Below, piece after piece: positions 36,991 through 47,011 of a DNA stretch of 64,000 nucleotides. The stretch is from positions 3,198,001 to 3,262,000 of the forward strand of contig NZ_JAWLJU010000002.1 in the NCBI RefSeq assembly GCF_037120705.1. The letters run 5' to 3'. The notes under the pieces are model-generated. The model was not told the origin of the DNA. It did not search any database and saw only the letters and a list, made by a program, of their open reading frames with translations. The DNA is from Pseudoalteromonas sp. UG3-2 (GTDB taxonomy: Bacteria; Pseudomonadota; Gammaproteobacteria; Enterobacterales; Alteromonadaceae). Position 1 is the first letter of the stretch. Each line of letters starts with the position of its first letter. A program made the position numbers and the translations under genes.

Positions 36991-37019
36991 CGTATTTGGT
37001 GCGAGCGACAACGGCCGCG

Positions 37020-38885
37020 TTATTGTTGCATCCAGCGGTTGATTTGCTCGCGGATCCCGTCGCTGCTTAAGCCTAGTTCGGCATGAATTTCACCTTGAGT
37101 TCCGTGTTTAATGAACTCATCCGGTAAACCTAGTAGCTTCACAGGCTTGCTGTAGCCTTGGGCGGCAAAGTACTCAATCACCGCCGAGCCAGCGCCGCCA
37201 GCAATGGCGTTATCTTCTAGGGTGACAAAACGCTCGTGACTACCCACAAGCTCATCCAGCAGTACGGTGTCGAGTGGCTTAACAAAGCGCATATCCACCA
37301 AGGTCGCGTTCAGCTCGGCGGCCAATTCTGTGGCATTGTCCAATAAGGTACCAAAGTTTAAAATAGCCAGCTTTTCACCTTCGCGGACTACTTTGGCTTT
37401 GCCTATTTCTAGTGCCGTCATGGTCTGACTGACTTCAGCACTGCCTGCGCTACCACGAGGATAACGTACAGCAGCCGGTTGCTGTAATAAATGACCAGTG
37501 TAAAGCATCTGACGACACTCATTTAAATCACTCGGGGCCATCACCACCAAATTAGGAATACAACGTAAGAAGCTTAAATCGTACGCACCTTGGTGAGTTT
37601 CTCCATCAGCACCCACCACACCAGCGCGGTCAATAGCAAACAGGACTGGTAAGTTCTGTAGTGCCACATCGTGAATAAGCTGATCGTATGCCCGTTGTAA
37701 AAACGTCGAGTAAATCGCCACAACCGCGTTCAAGCCTTCACAGGCAAATCCTGCACCAAGGGTCACGGCGTGTTGCTCGGCAATGGCAACATCAAAATAT
37801 TGCTGTGGATACTCTTTTGAGAAGCGCACTAGCCCAGAGCCTTCGCGCATAGCCGGCGTTATGGCCATCAGCTTGCTGTCTTCGGCGGCCATGTCACAGA
37901 GCCAGTCGCCAAACACTTTTGAGAAGGTCGGGGCACTGGGTTTGGATTTCGGTAGACTGTGCACGCTAGGATCAAACTTAGGCACGCCGTGGTAGCCAAT
38001 AGGATCGGCTTCTGCAGGTTTGTACCCTTTGCCTTTTTGCGTCTTGATGTGCAGCAGTTGCGGGCCTTTTAGGCTGCGCATATTACGCAGCGTGTCGACT
38101 AACATGCCAACATCATGGCCGTCGATGGGGCCAATATAGTTAAAGCCCAGCTCTTCGAAGAAAGTCCCCGGTATAATCATACCTTTGAGGTGTTCTTCCA
38201 TTCTTCCAGCCAGCTCTTTCACCGGCGGTACTCCTGAAAGCAGCTTTTTGCTGCCTTCACGAATATTGGTGTAAAAGCTGCCAGAAAGAATTTTTGCAAA
38301 CTGGTTGTTCAATGCCCCGACGTTTTCAGAAATCGACATTTCATTATCGTTGAGGATCACCAGCATATCTGGATTGACGTCGCCAGCGTGATTCATGGCT
38401 TCAAATGCCATGCCCGCGGTCATGGCACCATCGCCAATCACCGCCACCGTTTTTCTGCCTTGGCCTTCTTTTTCAGCGGCAATGGCCATAGCCAATGCGG
38501 CAGAAATAGACGTACTTGAGTGACCGACACTAAAGGTATCGTATTCACTTTCGCCACGATAAGGGAACGGGTGGAGGCCATCTTTTTGGCGAATGCTATG
38601 CATTTGGTCACGGCGACCTGTGAGTATTTTGTGGGGGTAGGCTTGATGGCCAACGTCCCAAACTAACCTGTCGGTTGGGGTCGAGTAGACGTAGTGCAAT
38701 GCCACTGTAAGCTCAACGGTGCCTAAACCCGAAGCAAGATGGCCACTGCTTTGTGACACTGAATCGAGTAAGTAGGCACGTAACTCATCACTAAGCGCCA
38801 TTAACTTGTGTTGTGGTAGTTGACGAAGCTGACTCGGTTCGTCAATTAACGCCAATAAAGGATACTTGCTGCTATCAAGTTTCAT
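37020..38885 (-). CDS. dxs: 1-Deoxy-D-xylulose-5-phosphate synthase
   Basis: A 621-residue thiamine-diphosphate enzyme that joins pyruvate and glyceraldehyde 3-phosphate, the first step of the MEP isoprenoid pathway. I start it at ATG 38885 ([15 protein letters not shown]), matching E. coli length; the longer frame to 38975 adds non-conserved residues. The TPP motif [18 protein letters not shown] and the transketolase pyrimidine segment [15 protein letters not shown] are present. It lies 157 bases after ispA on the same strand, so it may have its own promoter. Confidence 0.97.
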   Translation of the reverse strand: MKLDSSKYPLLALIDEPSQLRQLPQHKLMALSDELRAYLLDSVSQSSGHLASGLGTVELTVALHYVYSTPTDRLVWDVGHQAYPHKILTGRRDQMHSIRQKDGLHPFPYRGESEYDTFSVGHSSTSISAALAMAIAAEKEGQGRKTVAVIGDGAMTAGMAFEAMNHAGDVNPDMLVILNDNEMSISENVGALNNQFAKILSGSFYTNIREGSKKLLSGVPPVKELAGRMEEHLKGMIIPGTFFEELGFNYIGPIDGHDVGMLVDTLRNMRSLKGPQLLHIKTQKGKGYKPAEADPIGYHGVPKFDPSVHSLPKSKPSAPTFSKVFGDWLCDMAAEDSKLMAITPAMREGSGLVRFSKEYPQQYFDVAIAEQHAVTLGAGFACEGLNAVVAIYSTFLQRAYDQLIHDVALQNLPVLFAIDRAGVVGADGETHQGAYDLSFLRCIPNLVVMAPSDLNECRQMLYTGHLLQQPAAVRYPRGSAGSAEVSQTMTALEIGKAKVVREGEKLAILNFGTLLDNATELAAELNATLVDMRFVKPLDTVLLDELVGSHERFVTLEDNAIAGGAGSAVIEYFAAQGYSKPVKLLGLPDEFIKHGTQGEIHAELGLSSDGIREQINRWMQQ

Positions 38886-39042
38886 GGTAATTATCAGAGT
38901 CCTAAGCGAGCCTGTGCAAGCAAATTGGTATAAATTGGCACGACTCACTGCAAAGTTATTAAAATTCTTCAGCAACTGGTCATATTATTACGTTCACCAG
39001 TTTTTACAAAGCAATTGTGTCTTTTTTCTTACGCCTGAGTGC

Positions 39043-39942
39043 TTAATGATCTCTGGCAATAATATAATTGGCTAACGCCGCCAGGGTTTGCGTATTTCCT
39101 GGTACATCCTCTAAGGCTTGCAAGGCGGTATCTATCAACTGCTCTGCTTTCAGTTGTGCTTGTGGTAGTCCAAGTAATGCTGGGTAGGTCGCTTTGTTGT
39201 GACCTAGGTCCGAGCCTTGTGGTTTGCCCAGTGTAGCCGTATCGCCCTCAACATCAAGAATGTCATCTCTAACCTGAAAGGCCAGACCAATGGCGTTACC
39301 ATAGGTACGCATGGCGCTACGCACTTGATCAGTGATGGTATCGCTGCGGCCGCACAGCAAGCCCAGTTCAATAGCGCTGTTCAGTAAGGCACCGGTTTTT
39401 AAGCGGTGAATACGCTCAAGTTCGCTGATGGTGATGGCTTTATCTGTGGCGGCGATATCAAGCGCTTGCCCACCCACCATACCTTGCAACCCTGAGGCTT
39501 TAGCCAACACTTGGATCATCTGCAGTTGCTGTTGCTGGCTGACTGCAAAGCTGTGATTGCTTAGCAACTCAAACGCCAAGGTTTGTAGGGCGTCGCCTGC
39601 TAAAATGGCCGTTGCTTCATCATACATAACATGACAAGTCGGGCGCCCGCGCCTGAGATCGTCGTCGTCCATGGCTGGCAAGTCATCGTGAACCAAAGAG
39701 TAACTGTGAATACATTCAATGGCTGCCGCAGCACGGTTAAGGTCTTCAGCGTCAGCGCCAAACAGCTCACCTGTACTGAATACTAAAAATGGCCGTAACC
39801 GTTTGCCGCCATTTTCGATGCTGTATCGAGTTGCTGCTTTGATGGTGTCATCGGTGTCGAGCTGTTGTGCAAAGTAGTCGACAATGGTGCTTTCTACTCG
39901 AGATTTGGCACGTTCTAATTGTGTGTGTAGTTCGTTGGACAT
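39043..39942 (-). CDS. ispA: Farnesyl diphosphate synthase
   Basis: A 299-residue prenyl transferase that makes farnesyl diphosphate from IPP and DMAPP. The first aspartate motif is in HDDLPAMDDDDLRRGRP, and the second is DDILDVEGD. It follows xseB with a one-base overlap, the classical xseB-ispA-dxs order. Confidence 0.97.
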   Translation of the reverse strand: MSNELHTQLERAKSRVESTIVDYFAQQLDTDDTIKAATRYSIENGGKRLRPFLVFSTGELFGADAEDLNRAAAAIECIHSYSLVHDDLPAMDDDDLRRGRPTCHVMYDEATAILAGDALQTLAFELLSNHSFAVSQQQQLQMIQVLAKASGLQGMVGGQALDIAATDKAITISELERIHRLKTGALLNSAIELGLLCGRSDTITDQVRSAMRTYGNAIGLAFQVRDDILDVEGDTATLGKPQGSDLGHNKATYPALLGLPQAQLKAEQLIDTALQALEDVPGNTQTLAALANYIIARDH

Positions 39943-40181
39943 TATGCTTCGTTATCAAATGGCTTTAACTGCGCTTGTTCGCCTTCGCCCATTAAAATGG
40001 CAACCTGTTGTTCAGCTTGTTGGAGCTTTTGATTGGAGGCGTTGGCCAGCTTAATGCCGCGCTCAAACTGTTTTAATGCTTGGTCAAGCGCTAAACTGCC
40101 ATTTTCCATATCTGCAACAATTTGCTCAAGTTCTTGCATGGCTTCTTCAAAGCTTAAGTTTTCTGGTTTTTTAACCGCCAT
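39942..40181 (-). CDS. xseB: Exodeoxyribonuclease VII small subunit
   Basis: A 79-residue helical protein that assembles with XseA to degrade single-stranded DNA. The core LSFEEAMQELEQIVADMENG is diagnostic. I start it at ATG 40181 (MAVKKPENL), giving about the E. coli length (80). An ATG nine bases further up (40190) is also possible and has the better-spaced AGG. It leads the xseB-ispA-dxs row. Confidence 0.95.
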   Translation of the reverse strand: MAVKKPENLSFEEAMQELEQIVADMENGSLALDQALKQFERGIKLANASNQKLQQAEQQVAILMGEGEQAQLKPFDNEA

Positions 40182-40334
40182 AAGTAACATTGACCTGTAA
40201 TATGAAAGTGCAGCAATTTTAGGGGGATTGGGCGCAGAGGTCAAAAAAACCCGCGACTTTTTGATCCCAGTGCGTATCGTCATCACAAGATCTGCTATAA
40301 ACTCGCATTTTAAACACTTTTTAATATAATAGTG

Positions 40335-40361
40335 TTAAGTTGTAGCAAAACTTGCCGATAA
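40335..40361 (+). promoter_or_regulatory. Sigma-28 (FliA)-like promoter of pomAB
   Basis: TTAA (40335-40338), then exactly 15 bases, then GCCGATAA (40354-40361), a perfect -10 element of the flagellar sigma-28 consensus TAAA-N15-GCCGATAA. It lies 55 bases before the pomA start and faces it. Confidence 0.75.
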
Positions 40362-40415
40362 ACCGAATAATAATAACTGCGTGATTTATCACAAATAACT
40401 TCCCCCGGAGGACAT

Positions 40416-41183
40416 GTGGATTTAGCAACGGTAATAGGGATCCTGGGTGCCATAGGTTTGATTATTATGTCTATGGTACTAAGTAGTGATGGCCAGGTCG
40501 CGATGTTCTATAACACGCCTTCCGTCGTTATCGTATTTGGTGGCTCGATCTTCATCGTGTTATCCAACTTTACCTTAGGTCAGTTCTTTGGCATCGGTAA
40601 AGTGGCCGCAAAGGCCTTTATGTTCAAAATTGAAACCCCAGAAGAATTGATCGAAAAAGCCGTTGAACTTGCTGACTCTGCTCGTAAAGGGGGCTTTTTG
40701 GCGCTGGAAGAAGCGGAAATTCCCAACCAGTTTATGCGTAAGGGCGTAGACATGCTGGTGGATGGTCACGATGCCGACGTGGTACGTGCTACCTTACAAA
40801 AAGACATTGCATTAACGACCAATCGCCATGAAATGGGGGCGGGGTTATTTAAATCACTGGCAGATATTGCTCCGGCAATGGGGATGATTGGTACCCTTAT
40901 CGGGCTAGTGGCGATGCTATCTAACATGGATGACCCAAAAGCCATCGGTCCGGCAATGGCCGTGGCACTCTTAACCACTTTGTATGGTGCCTTCTTAGCC
41001 AACGTGGTTGCTATCCCAATTCAAACCAAGTTGGAATTGCGTAAAGACGAAGAAGAGCGCAACCAACGCCTCATTCTGGATGCGGTGTTAGGCATTCAAG
41101 ATGGTCAAAATCCGAAAGTCATTGAAGGTATTCTGAAAAATTATTTACCTGAGTCTAAGCGTGGTGTCGAGGCCGAGGAGTAA
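40416..41183 (+). CDS. pomA: Flagellar motor stator protein PomA (sodium-driven)
   Basis: A 255-residue inner-membrane protein with four helices that pairs with PomB to conduct ions and turn the flagellar rotor. The start is GTG 40416 (MDLATVIGILGAIGL), with GGAGG at 40407-40411. RKGGFLALEEAEI, DGHDADVVR and MGMIGTLIGLVAMLSNMDDP are close to the Vibrio PomA sequence, which argues for sodium coupling, not proton coupling. It overlaps no neighbour and leads pomB by two bases. Confidence 0.96.
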   Translation: MDLATVIGILGAIGLIIMSMVLSSDGQVAMFYNTPSVVIVFGGSIFIVLSNFTLGQFFGIGKVAAKAFMFKIETPEELIEKAVELADSARKGGFLALEEAEIPNQFMRKGVDMLVDGHDADVVRATLQKDIALTTNRHEMGAGLFKSLADIAPAMGMIGTLIGLVAMLSNMDDPKAIGPAMAVALLTTLYGAFLANVVAIPIQTKLELRKDEEERNQRLILDAVLGIQDGQNPKVIEGILKNYLPESKRGVEAEE

Positions 41184-41185
41184 CT

Positions 41186-42115
41186 ATGTCAGATGAAAAA
41201 GAATGCAAATGTCCACCGCCTGGCCTGCCGGCTTGGATGGGGACGTTTGCCGATCTGATGTCGTTGCTAATGTGCTTTTTCGTATTGCTATTGGCTTTCT
41301 CGGAAATGGACGTGCTTAAGTTTAAGCAAATTGCAGGCTCAATGAAGTTTGCTTTCGGGGTGCAAAACAAAATTGAAGTAAAAGACATTCCCAAGGGCAC
41401 CAGCGTCATTGCGATGGAGTTCACGCCAGGTAAACCAGAACCCACTCCCATTGAAACCATTCAACAACAAACCGTTGAGATGACCCAGCAAATGCTGGAA
41501 TTTCAAGCGGGCGATGAGTCATCAGCAGGGGGGCGTCAGGAGCAGCGTGGCAACAAACGTGGCGGTGAGTCTTCGAGCACTGCTCAGCAACAGGCCTCTA
41601 CACAGGCCGTTGCTTCTGCCGATCAAGAACAAGTTAACGAGTTGGTGAAAAAGATAGCGCAGCAGTTAGAAAAGCAAATTATGGACGGCGCTATTGAACT
41701 GGAGTCACTGGGGCAACAAATCATTATCCGCATTCAAGAGAACGGCTCTTTTCCCGCCGGTAGCGCGTTTTTACAGCCCAAATTTGAGCCTGTGATTGAA
41801 GATATTGCCGAGTTACTTAAAGACGTACCTGGTGAAATCACCGTATCAGGCCACACCGATGATTTTCGCGTTACCAATGAGCTTTATTCCAATAACTGGG
41901 ACTTATCTGCCACTCGAGCGGTGGCGGTAGCCAGCGTAATGGAGGGAGTTCCGGGTTTTGATAAAAACCGCATGGTGGTAGTAGGGCACGCCGACACTCG
42001 GCCGTTGGTTCCCAATGAAACCAACGCTGACAGGCGCCGCAACCGCCGCGTAGAGATTTCTATTCTGCAAGGCAAGCCGAAAGAATCTGATCCCATTGAA
42101 GTAAGAGAAAATTAA
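41186..42115 (+). CDS. pomB: Flagellar motor stator protein PomB
   Basis: A 309-residue protein with one N-terminal membrane helix and a periplasmic OmpA-like domain that clamps the stator to peptidoglycan. The ion-binding aspartate is Asp23 in WMGTFADLMSLLMCFFVLL. The OmpA-like part has ITVSGHTDDFRV and RRRNRRVEI near the C-terminus. A glutamine- and serine-rich linker (roughly residues 110-145) lies between. It is co-transcribed with pomA. The 144-base gap to the convergent tyrP gene shows no strong terminator. Confidence 0.96.
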   Translation: MSDEKECKCPPPGLPAWMGTFADLMSLLMCFFVLLLAFSEMDVLKFKQIAGSMKFAFGVQNKIEVKDIPKGTSVIAMEFTPGKPEPTPIETIQQQTVEMTQQMLEFQAGDESSAGGRQEQRGNKRGGESSSTAQQQASTQAVASADQEQVNELVKKIAQQLEKQIMDGAIELESLGQQIIIRIQENGSFPAGSAFLQPKFEPVIEDIAELLKDVPGEITVSGHTDDFRVTNELYSNNWDLSATRAVAVASVMEGVPGFDKNRMVVVGHADTRPLVPNETNADRRRNRRVEISILQGKPKESDPIEVREN

Positions 42116-42259
42116 TTACATCTTATTACGCAACAGTTATTCTCATTGTCAATGTTGCAACCTTGTGGCGTTAATAAGCTTTTGGCAGCTAAGAAAGCGG
42201 CGCAAGACCTAAAGCAGCATGGCGAGACTAGCTGCTAAGCAGCCAGTCACGAATGGCGT

Positions 42260-43462
42260 TTAGCCAAGGCTTGGGATCAATCCCGCCATTTGCATAAATT
42301 GCGAAGAGATGATCATTATCCCAAACAGAGCGGCTAACCCCAGCCCCAGGTTTCCACCTTTCACTCGATAGCCTTCAGCGCCTCGTATTTTTCGTTGCTT
42401 CCAGACCATGGCTACAGGCAGGAAAACCGCTAACACAACCAGTGCAATGGCGGCGTAACCCAGTGCCATAATAAACCCTTTAGGATAAAACAAGGCAAAG
42501 CCCAGCGGTGGCAAAAAGGTAATTAGCGCGGTTTTAATGCGATCTTTACTGGTATTTTGCTTTTTAAAGGCATCGGCAAAAAAGTCGAACAGTCCTAAAC
42601 TCACACCTAAGAACGAAGTCGCCAGCGCTAAGTCAGCAAACACCGTCACAAACACTTGAACATTGTCGTTGTGAGCAATGGCAGAAATACTACTGACAAA
42701 GCCAGGTAAGCCTTTGCTGGCCATTAGGCTTTCTTGACCCATTACGCCTTGGCTTAATAATTGCCAAAAGACATAAATGATGAGTGGCAGCGAGGCGCCA
42801 AACATCATCACTCTGCGCAATTGACGAATATCGACGCCCACGTATTTTACGATAGACGGGATAGAGCCATGAAAGCCAAACGAAGTAAAAATGACAGGAA
42901 TGGCGGCGATCACTAAACCTTGCTCTACCGGCATGTCGACTAAGTGCTGACCATGGACGTAGGGCGTTAAGATAAAAAATAAACTGGCCAACACCACTAC
43001 TTTAATGGTGAATAGCAACTGATTCAGCTTATCCACCGTGCCGGTGCCTAAAGTAACTATGGTGGCAATCACTAAGGCCAATAGAATTGAGCCGGCTTGA
43101 GGTGAGACCTCACTGCCAACTAAATTGATCAGTTTGGTTTGTAGCTGAGAGCCGCCGCCAGCGATATAGGCGGCACACAGGGCATAAAATAAAAAGATCA
43201 TGGAGAAGTTAGCAATATACTGTCCTGGTTTACCCAATAAGTTTTTTGCCAGTGTATTTAAGGTGGCGTTCTGATCGGCATACTGATGCACTTCCAGCAT
43301 GAGTAATGCAGTGTAGGTCATTAGTAGCCAAGTGGCGGCCAGTAAAATGATGGCAGTAGAAAACCCCAGCCCTGCAGATGCGATGGGCAGAGCTAGCATG
43401 CCCGCACCGATGGTCGTCCCTGCGACAATCAGCATGCTGCCCAGCGTTTTATTTTTAAGCAC
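42260..43462 (-). CDS. tyrP: Aromatic amino acid permease (TyrP-like)
   Basis: A 400-residue inner-membrane symporter with about eleven helices. The sequence follows E. coli TyrP closely: KNKTLGSMLIVAGTTIGAGM at the start, AIPVIFTSFGFHGSIPSIV and LATSFLGVSLGLFDFFADAF in the middle, and a RVKGG tail segment. I start it at GTG 43462, with CAGGGGC before it; the frame continues 33 codons upstream to 43561 with no conserved sequence. Tyrosine is the likely substrate, though tryptophan cannot be excluded. Confidence 0.88.
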   Translation of the reverse strand: MLKNKTLGSMLIVAGTTIGAGMLALPIASAGLGFSTAIILLAATWLLMTYTALLMLEVHQYADQNATLNTLAKNLLGKPGQYIANFSMIFLFYALCAAYIAGGGSQLQTKLINLVGSEVSPQAGSILLALVIATIVTLGTGTVDKLNQLLFTIKVVVLASLFFILTPYVHGQHLVDMPVEQGLVIAAIPVIFTSFGFHGSIPSIVKYVGVDIRQLRRVMMFGASLPLIIYVFWQLLSQGVMGQESLMASKGLPGFVSSISAIAHNDNVQVFVTVFADLALATSFLGVSLGLFDFFADAFKKQNTSKDRIKTALITFLPPLGFALFYPKGFIMALGYAAIALVVLAVFLPVAMVWKQRKIRGAEGYRVKGGNLGLGLAALFGIMIISSQFMQMAGLIPSLG

Positions 43463-43641
43463 GTTTTGCCCCTGATTATTATTTTCTGGAGTGGCAAGAT
43501 ATAACGAATGACGCACAATTGAAATAGTTTTGCCATGACAGGCAAGTTTACAGCGGGGCAAATTAAGTAAATGAAAGATGACAGCTACCCAGATTTAAGG
43601 GCTGTGGCTGCATAGCTAAGTTTACGTCAACGAATAGCCAC

Positions 43642-43669
43642 AAAAAAAGCCGCGATGAGCGGCTTTTTT
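43642..43669 (-). terminator. Rho-independent terminator of the lipB-lipA unit
   Basis: AAGCCGC and GCGGCTT pair around a five-base loop, flanked by A- and T-runs. On the reverse strand it lies directly after the lipA stop and ends the long reverse-strand block. Confidence 0.88.
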
Positions 43670-43691
43670 AACACCACGGTTGTGGTAGCCG

Positions 43692-44657
43692 TTATTTTAC
43701 TTCTTTACCAGCGGCTTGTTGGTCAGCGTGGTAGCTAGAGCGTACAAATGGACCACAAGCGGCATGGGTGAAACCAATGTCATCGGCATAGTCTTTCAAT
43801 GCGTCAAATTCTGCCGGTGGCACGTAGCGCTTTACTGGCAGGTGGTGTTTTGAAGGCTGGAGATATTGACCCACAGTCAACATATCGACCTTGTACTCAC
43901 GTAGGTCACGCAGCACTTCTTCAATTTCACTCATTTCTTCACCGAGCCCCACCATTAACCCTGACTTGGTTTTCACTTCTGGGTGCATTTCTTTAAAACG
44001 GCGTAATAACTCTAACGACCACTTATAGTCCGCTCCCGGGCGCGCCAGTTTATACAAGCGTGGTGCGGTTTCGAGATTGTGGTTAAAGACATCGGGTGGT
44101 GTTTCGCTAAGAATTTCCAATGCCCGGTCCATGCGGCCACGAAAATCTGGTACCAGAATTTCAATGGTGATCCCAGGGTTGTGTTTACGGATCTCGCGAA
44201 TACAATCGGCAAAGTGCTGGGCTCCGCCATCACGCAAGTCGTCGCGGTCAACTGAAGTGATAACCACGTAGTTAAGTTTCATGTCTTTAATGGTCAGTGC
44301 CAGCTTTTCCGGCTCTGCAGCATCCGGTTTTAGCGGACGACCATGAGCAACATCACAGAATGGGCAACGGCGAGTACAAATGGCCCCTAAAATCATAAAG
44401 GTAGCCGTACCATGATTAAAGCATTCTGATAGGTTAGGGCAAGACGCCTCTTCACAAACAGAGTGCAAGCCGTGTTTACGCATTGCTTGTTTGATGCCAT
44501 CGATGCGCTCGCTCGACTTTGGTAAGCGGATCTTAAGCCAATCTGGCTTTCTGAGCATTTCATCGCGTTCTGTTGGCATCACTTTTACTGGGATCAATGC
44601 CATTTTTTCAGCATCGCGGAGCTTTACCCCAGGCTCCATTTTGACTGCTTTACTCAT
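43692..44657 (-). CDS. lipA: Lipoyl synthase
   Basis: A 321-residue radical-SAM enzyme that inserts two sulfurs into octanoyl-protein to form lipoate. The auxiliary cluster cysteines are in [12 protein letters not shown], and the radical-SAM cluster is in [10 protein letters not shown]. The family's C-terminal serine ligand region FVRSSYHA is present. It overlaps lipB by four bases. Confidence 0.98.
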   Translation of the reverse strand: MSKAVKMEPGVKLRDAEKMALIPVKVMPTERDEMLRKPDWLKIRLPKSSERIDGIKQAMRKHGLHSVCEEASCPNLSECFNHGTATFMILGAICTRRCPFCDVAHGRPLKPDAAEPEKLALTIKDMKLNYVVITSVDRDDLRDGGAQHFADCIREIRKHNPGITIEILVPDFRGRMDRALEILSETPPDVFNHNLETAPRLYKLARPGADYKWSLELLRRFKEMHPEVKTKSGLMVGLGEEMSEIEEVLRDLREYKVDMLTVGQYLQPSKHHLPVKRYVPPAEFDALKDYADDIGFTHAACGPFVRSSYHADQQAAGKEVK

Positions 44658-45307
44658 TCGTTTTCAAACCCTTCAGTGTATTCAACATGCTCGGCGTTTA
44701 TACGTTCTAGCATGTGTTTGACCAAGCCAGCGCCGGCCTCTGTGACGCTCGGTGGTCCATTTAAGTCGCTGCATTGCACCATGTTCATTCCGGCATAACC
44801 ACAGGGGTTAATACGCAGAAATGGGCTCAAATCCATATTGACGTTAAGCGCCAAGCCATGGAAAGAGCAACCTCTGCGTACTCGCAGACCCAGCGACGCG
44901 ATTTTGCTATCATCAACATATACCCCAGGGGCATCGGCCTTGGCGTACGCGTTAATGCCATACTCGCCAAGGGCAGCGATAATACATTCTTCAAGCCAAG
45001 TCACTAACTCACGTACGCCAATTTTGAGACGTCGTAAATTGAACAACACATACATCATTTGCTGGCCAGGACCATGATAGGTGACTTGGCCGCCGCGATC
45101 GACTTTGACCACAGGGATATCCCCAGGAGCCAAAATATGCTCGGCCTTGCCGGCTTGCCCCTGAGTGAATACTGGCTGATGTTCAACTAGCCATATTTCA
45201 TCTGCCGTGTTGTCATCACGGTTGTCAGTGAAATGCTGCATTTTTTGCCAAATGGGCTCGTAACTACGAAGTCCTAATTGGCGTACAATCAACTTACCCG
45301 ATGCCAT
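44654..45307 (-). CDS. lipB: Octanoyl-ACP:protein octanoyltransferase
   Basis: A 217-residue enzyme that moves octanoate from ACP to lipoyl domains. [15 protein letters not shown], the catalytic lysine region [12 protein letters not shown], and the catalytic cysteine in [10 protein letters not shown] are seen. I start it at ATG 45307 ([12 protein letters not shown]), with GAGAGG before it; a TTG 15 bases upstream also opens the frame. It lies 15 bases from ybeD, as in E. coli. Confidence 0.96.
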   Translation of the reverse strand: MASGKLIVRQLGLRSYEPIWQKMQHFTDNRDDNTADEIWLVEHQPVFTQGQAGKAEHILAPGDIPVVKVDRGGQVTYHGPGQQMMYVLFNLRRLKIGVRELVTWLEECIIAALGEYGINAYAKADAPGVYVDDSKIASLGLRVRRGCSFHGLALNVNMDLSPFLRINPCGYAGMNMVQCSDLNGPPSVTEAGAGLVKHMLERINAEHVEYTEGFENE

Positions 45308-45322
45308 CGCAACCTCTCGCAA

Positions 45323-45601
45323 TTATAGGACGTAGCGTACGTCGTCTAGGCTGCCGATCTCAGTGTATATTTGTTCAATATGCTCTTTGCTAGTGACGGT
45401 AGCAACTAGCGTGACTGACTCATAATTGCCCTTACTGCTTGGCTTTACTTTAGGGGCATAATCGCCAGGTGCTAATTCTTGAAACTTGGCGACAAGTTGA
45501 TCCGTTAAATTGACGTTTGCCAGGCCCATAATTTTGAACGTAAATGGGCAAGGAAACTCTAAGTACTCATCAAACTTAGTATTTTTAACCGGTTTTACCA
45601 C
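45323..45601 (-). CDS. ybeD: YbeD / DUF493 protein
   Basis: A 92-residue protein with the fold family's [20 protein letters not shown] opening and later [22 protein letters not shown]493 proteins resemble ACT regulatory domains. The gene sits between dacA and lipB as in E. coli; a role in lipoate metabolism is suggested by this order, not shown. Confidence 0.92.
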   Translation of the reverse strand: MVKPVKNTKFDEYLEFPCPFTFKIMGLANVNLTDQLVAKFQELAPGDYAPKVKPSSKGNYESVTLVATVTSKEHIEQIYTEIGSLDDVRYVL

Positions 45602-45693
45602 AGTGGTGTCCTCAAAACTGACTACTTGCTGATACGAGTCATAGCACGCTTTGGCTCAATACCAGATAATTGCTGCATTCTATCATTTTTGGC

Positions 45694-45721
45694 GCAAAAA
45701 AAAACGCCCGTACTGGGCGTT
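45694..45721 (-). terminator. Rho-independent terminator of dacA
   Basis: AACGCCC and GGGCGTT pair around a five-base loop; on the reverse strand a nine-base T-run follows, 21 bases past the dacA stop. It separates dacA from ybeD-lipB-lipA. Confidence 0.88.
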
Positions 45722-45742
45722 CCATCCTTATCTAAAGTAAGG

Positions 45743-46909
45743 TTATTGCGCTATCTGTAAACGTAGATAGTCGTAAATTTTAGAGAAGAAGCCGCCTTCT
45801 TGAATTTCCTCCAGCGTAACCAGCGGATATTGTGCAATGTCTTCGCCTTCTAGCTGTAAGAACAGGGTGCCCACTTTGGTGCCTTTCGCCAGTGGCGCTT
45901 GCAGCGTTTTATCCAGTTCAAAGTTGGCTTTTAGGTTTTTACTTTGCCCACGCGGGATAGTGATCGGGGTGTCTTCCATAATTCCCAATGAAACCGTTTC
46001 TTTGTTGCCCATCCAAACGCGTTGATCTGCAAAGGCATCGCCTGCTTGATAAGGTGTGATGGTTTCAAAAAAGCGGAAGCCATAGTTCAGTAGCTTTTTG
46101 CTTTCTACCTTACGGGCACGCTCACTGTCTGTGCCCATCACCACTGCAATCAGACGCATGTCGTTCTTAACTGCAGAAGTCACTAGGCTGTAGCCGGCTT
46201 CTGAGGTGTGGCCGGTTTTTATGCCGTCGACGTCGAGGCTAGCATCCCACAGTAGTGAGTTACGGTTATATTGTTTAATGCCGTTAAAGGTAAACGATTT
46301 TTCTTTGTAAATCGCGTACTCTTCAGGGACATCGCGAATGAGCGCGGCGCCAAGGGTGGCCATGTCTCTTGGCGTAGTGTAGTGCTCATTGGTATCAAGA
46401 CCATGGCTGTTAACAAAGTGACTGTTGCTCATGCCCAGCTTTTCTGCGTGGGCGTTCATCAGATCGGCAAACGCGCCTTCACTGCCGGCAATATGCTCGG
46501 CCATGGCAACACAGGCATCATTACCAGACTGAATGATAATGCCACGGTTCAAGTCTTCAACACTGACTTGCTTACCGACCTCGATAAACATTTTTGAAGA
46601 CTCAGGGAAGTTTTTCGCCCAAGCATTTTCACTGATGGTCACTTGATCGCTGGGACTGATATTACCCGCTTCTATCTCCACACCAATCACATAACTGGTC
46701 ATCATCTTGGTTAAGCTGGCTGGAGCAAGCTTAGTGTCTGGATTACCTTCGGCAATGACTTTCCCAGTGGTGTAGTCGACTAGAAAGTAGCCTTTGGCGC
46801 TCACTTGTGGCGGTGAAGGAATAATCTGTGCGCTGGCACTCATGATTGAGAAAGTGCACACCAGTCCGAGGACTTTTTTTACGATTTTTGGTTTGATAGA
46901 AGTCATCAT
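45743..46909 (-). CDS. dacA: D-alanyl-D-alanine carboxypeptidase (PBP5/6 type)
   Basis: A 388-residue periplasmic enzyme that trims the terminal D-alanine from peptidoglycan stem peptides. The signal peptide (residues 1 to about 27) ends in MSASAQ. The active-site triads are SLTK (Ser65, Lys68), SGN in QSGNDACVA, and KTG in DGIKTGHTSEAGY. The C-terminal end (KIYDYLRLQIAQ) is an amphipathic helix for membrane anchoring. It lies between rlpA (102-base gap) and ybeD. Confidence 0.97.
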   Translation of the reverse strand: MMTSIKPKIVKKVLGLVCTFSIMSASAQIIPSPPQVSAKGYFLVDYTTGKVIAEGNPDTKLAPASLTKMMTSYVIGVEIEAGNISPSDQVTISENAWAKNFPESSKMFIEVGKQVSVEDLNRGIIIQSGNDACVAMAEHIAGSEGAFADLMNAHAEKLGMSNSHFVNSHGLDTNEHYTTPRDMATLGAALIRDVPEEYAIYKEKSFTFNGIKQYNRNSLLWDASLDVDGIKTGHTSEAGYSLVTSAVKNDMRLIAVVMGTDSERARKVESKKLLNYGFRFFETITPYQAGDAFADQRVWMGNKETVSLGIMEDTPITIPRGQSKNLKANFELDKTLQAPLAKGTKVGTLFLQLEGEDIAQYPLVTLEEIQEGGFFSKIYDYLRLQIAQ

Positions 46910-47011
46910 GCTCGCTTTTTAGTTTATCGGCAATTCTTGCCTGCTTGTCATTGCAACCTTCGTTGCCCCTAGGCAGTTAATCCCTCGGGAGTTCAGGCTA
47001 ATAGGTTTATT

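Noticed and set aside
43540..43560. A possible TyrR box upstream of tyrP (TTTACA half-site at 43547-43552).
   Set aside because: The second half-site matches only two of six bases at the required spacing.
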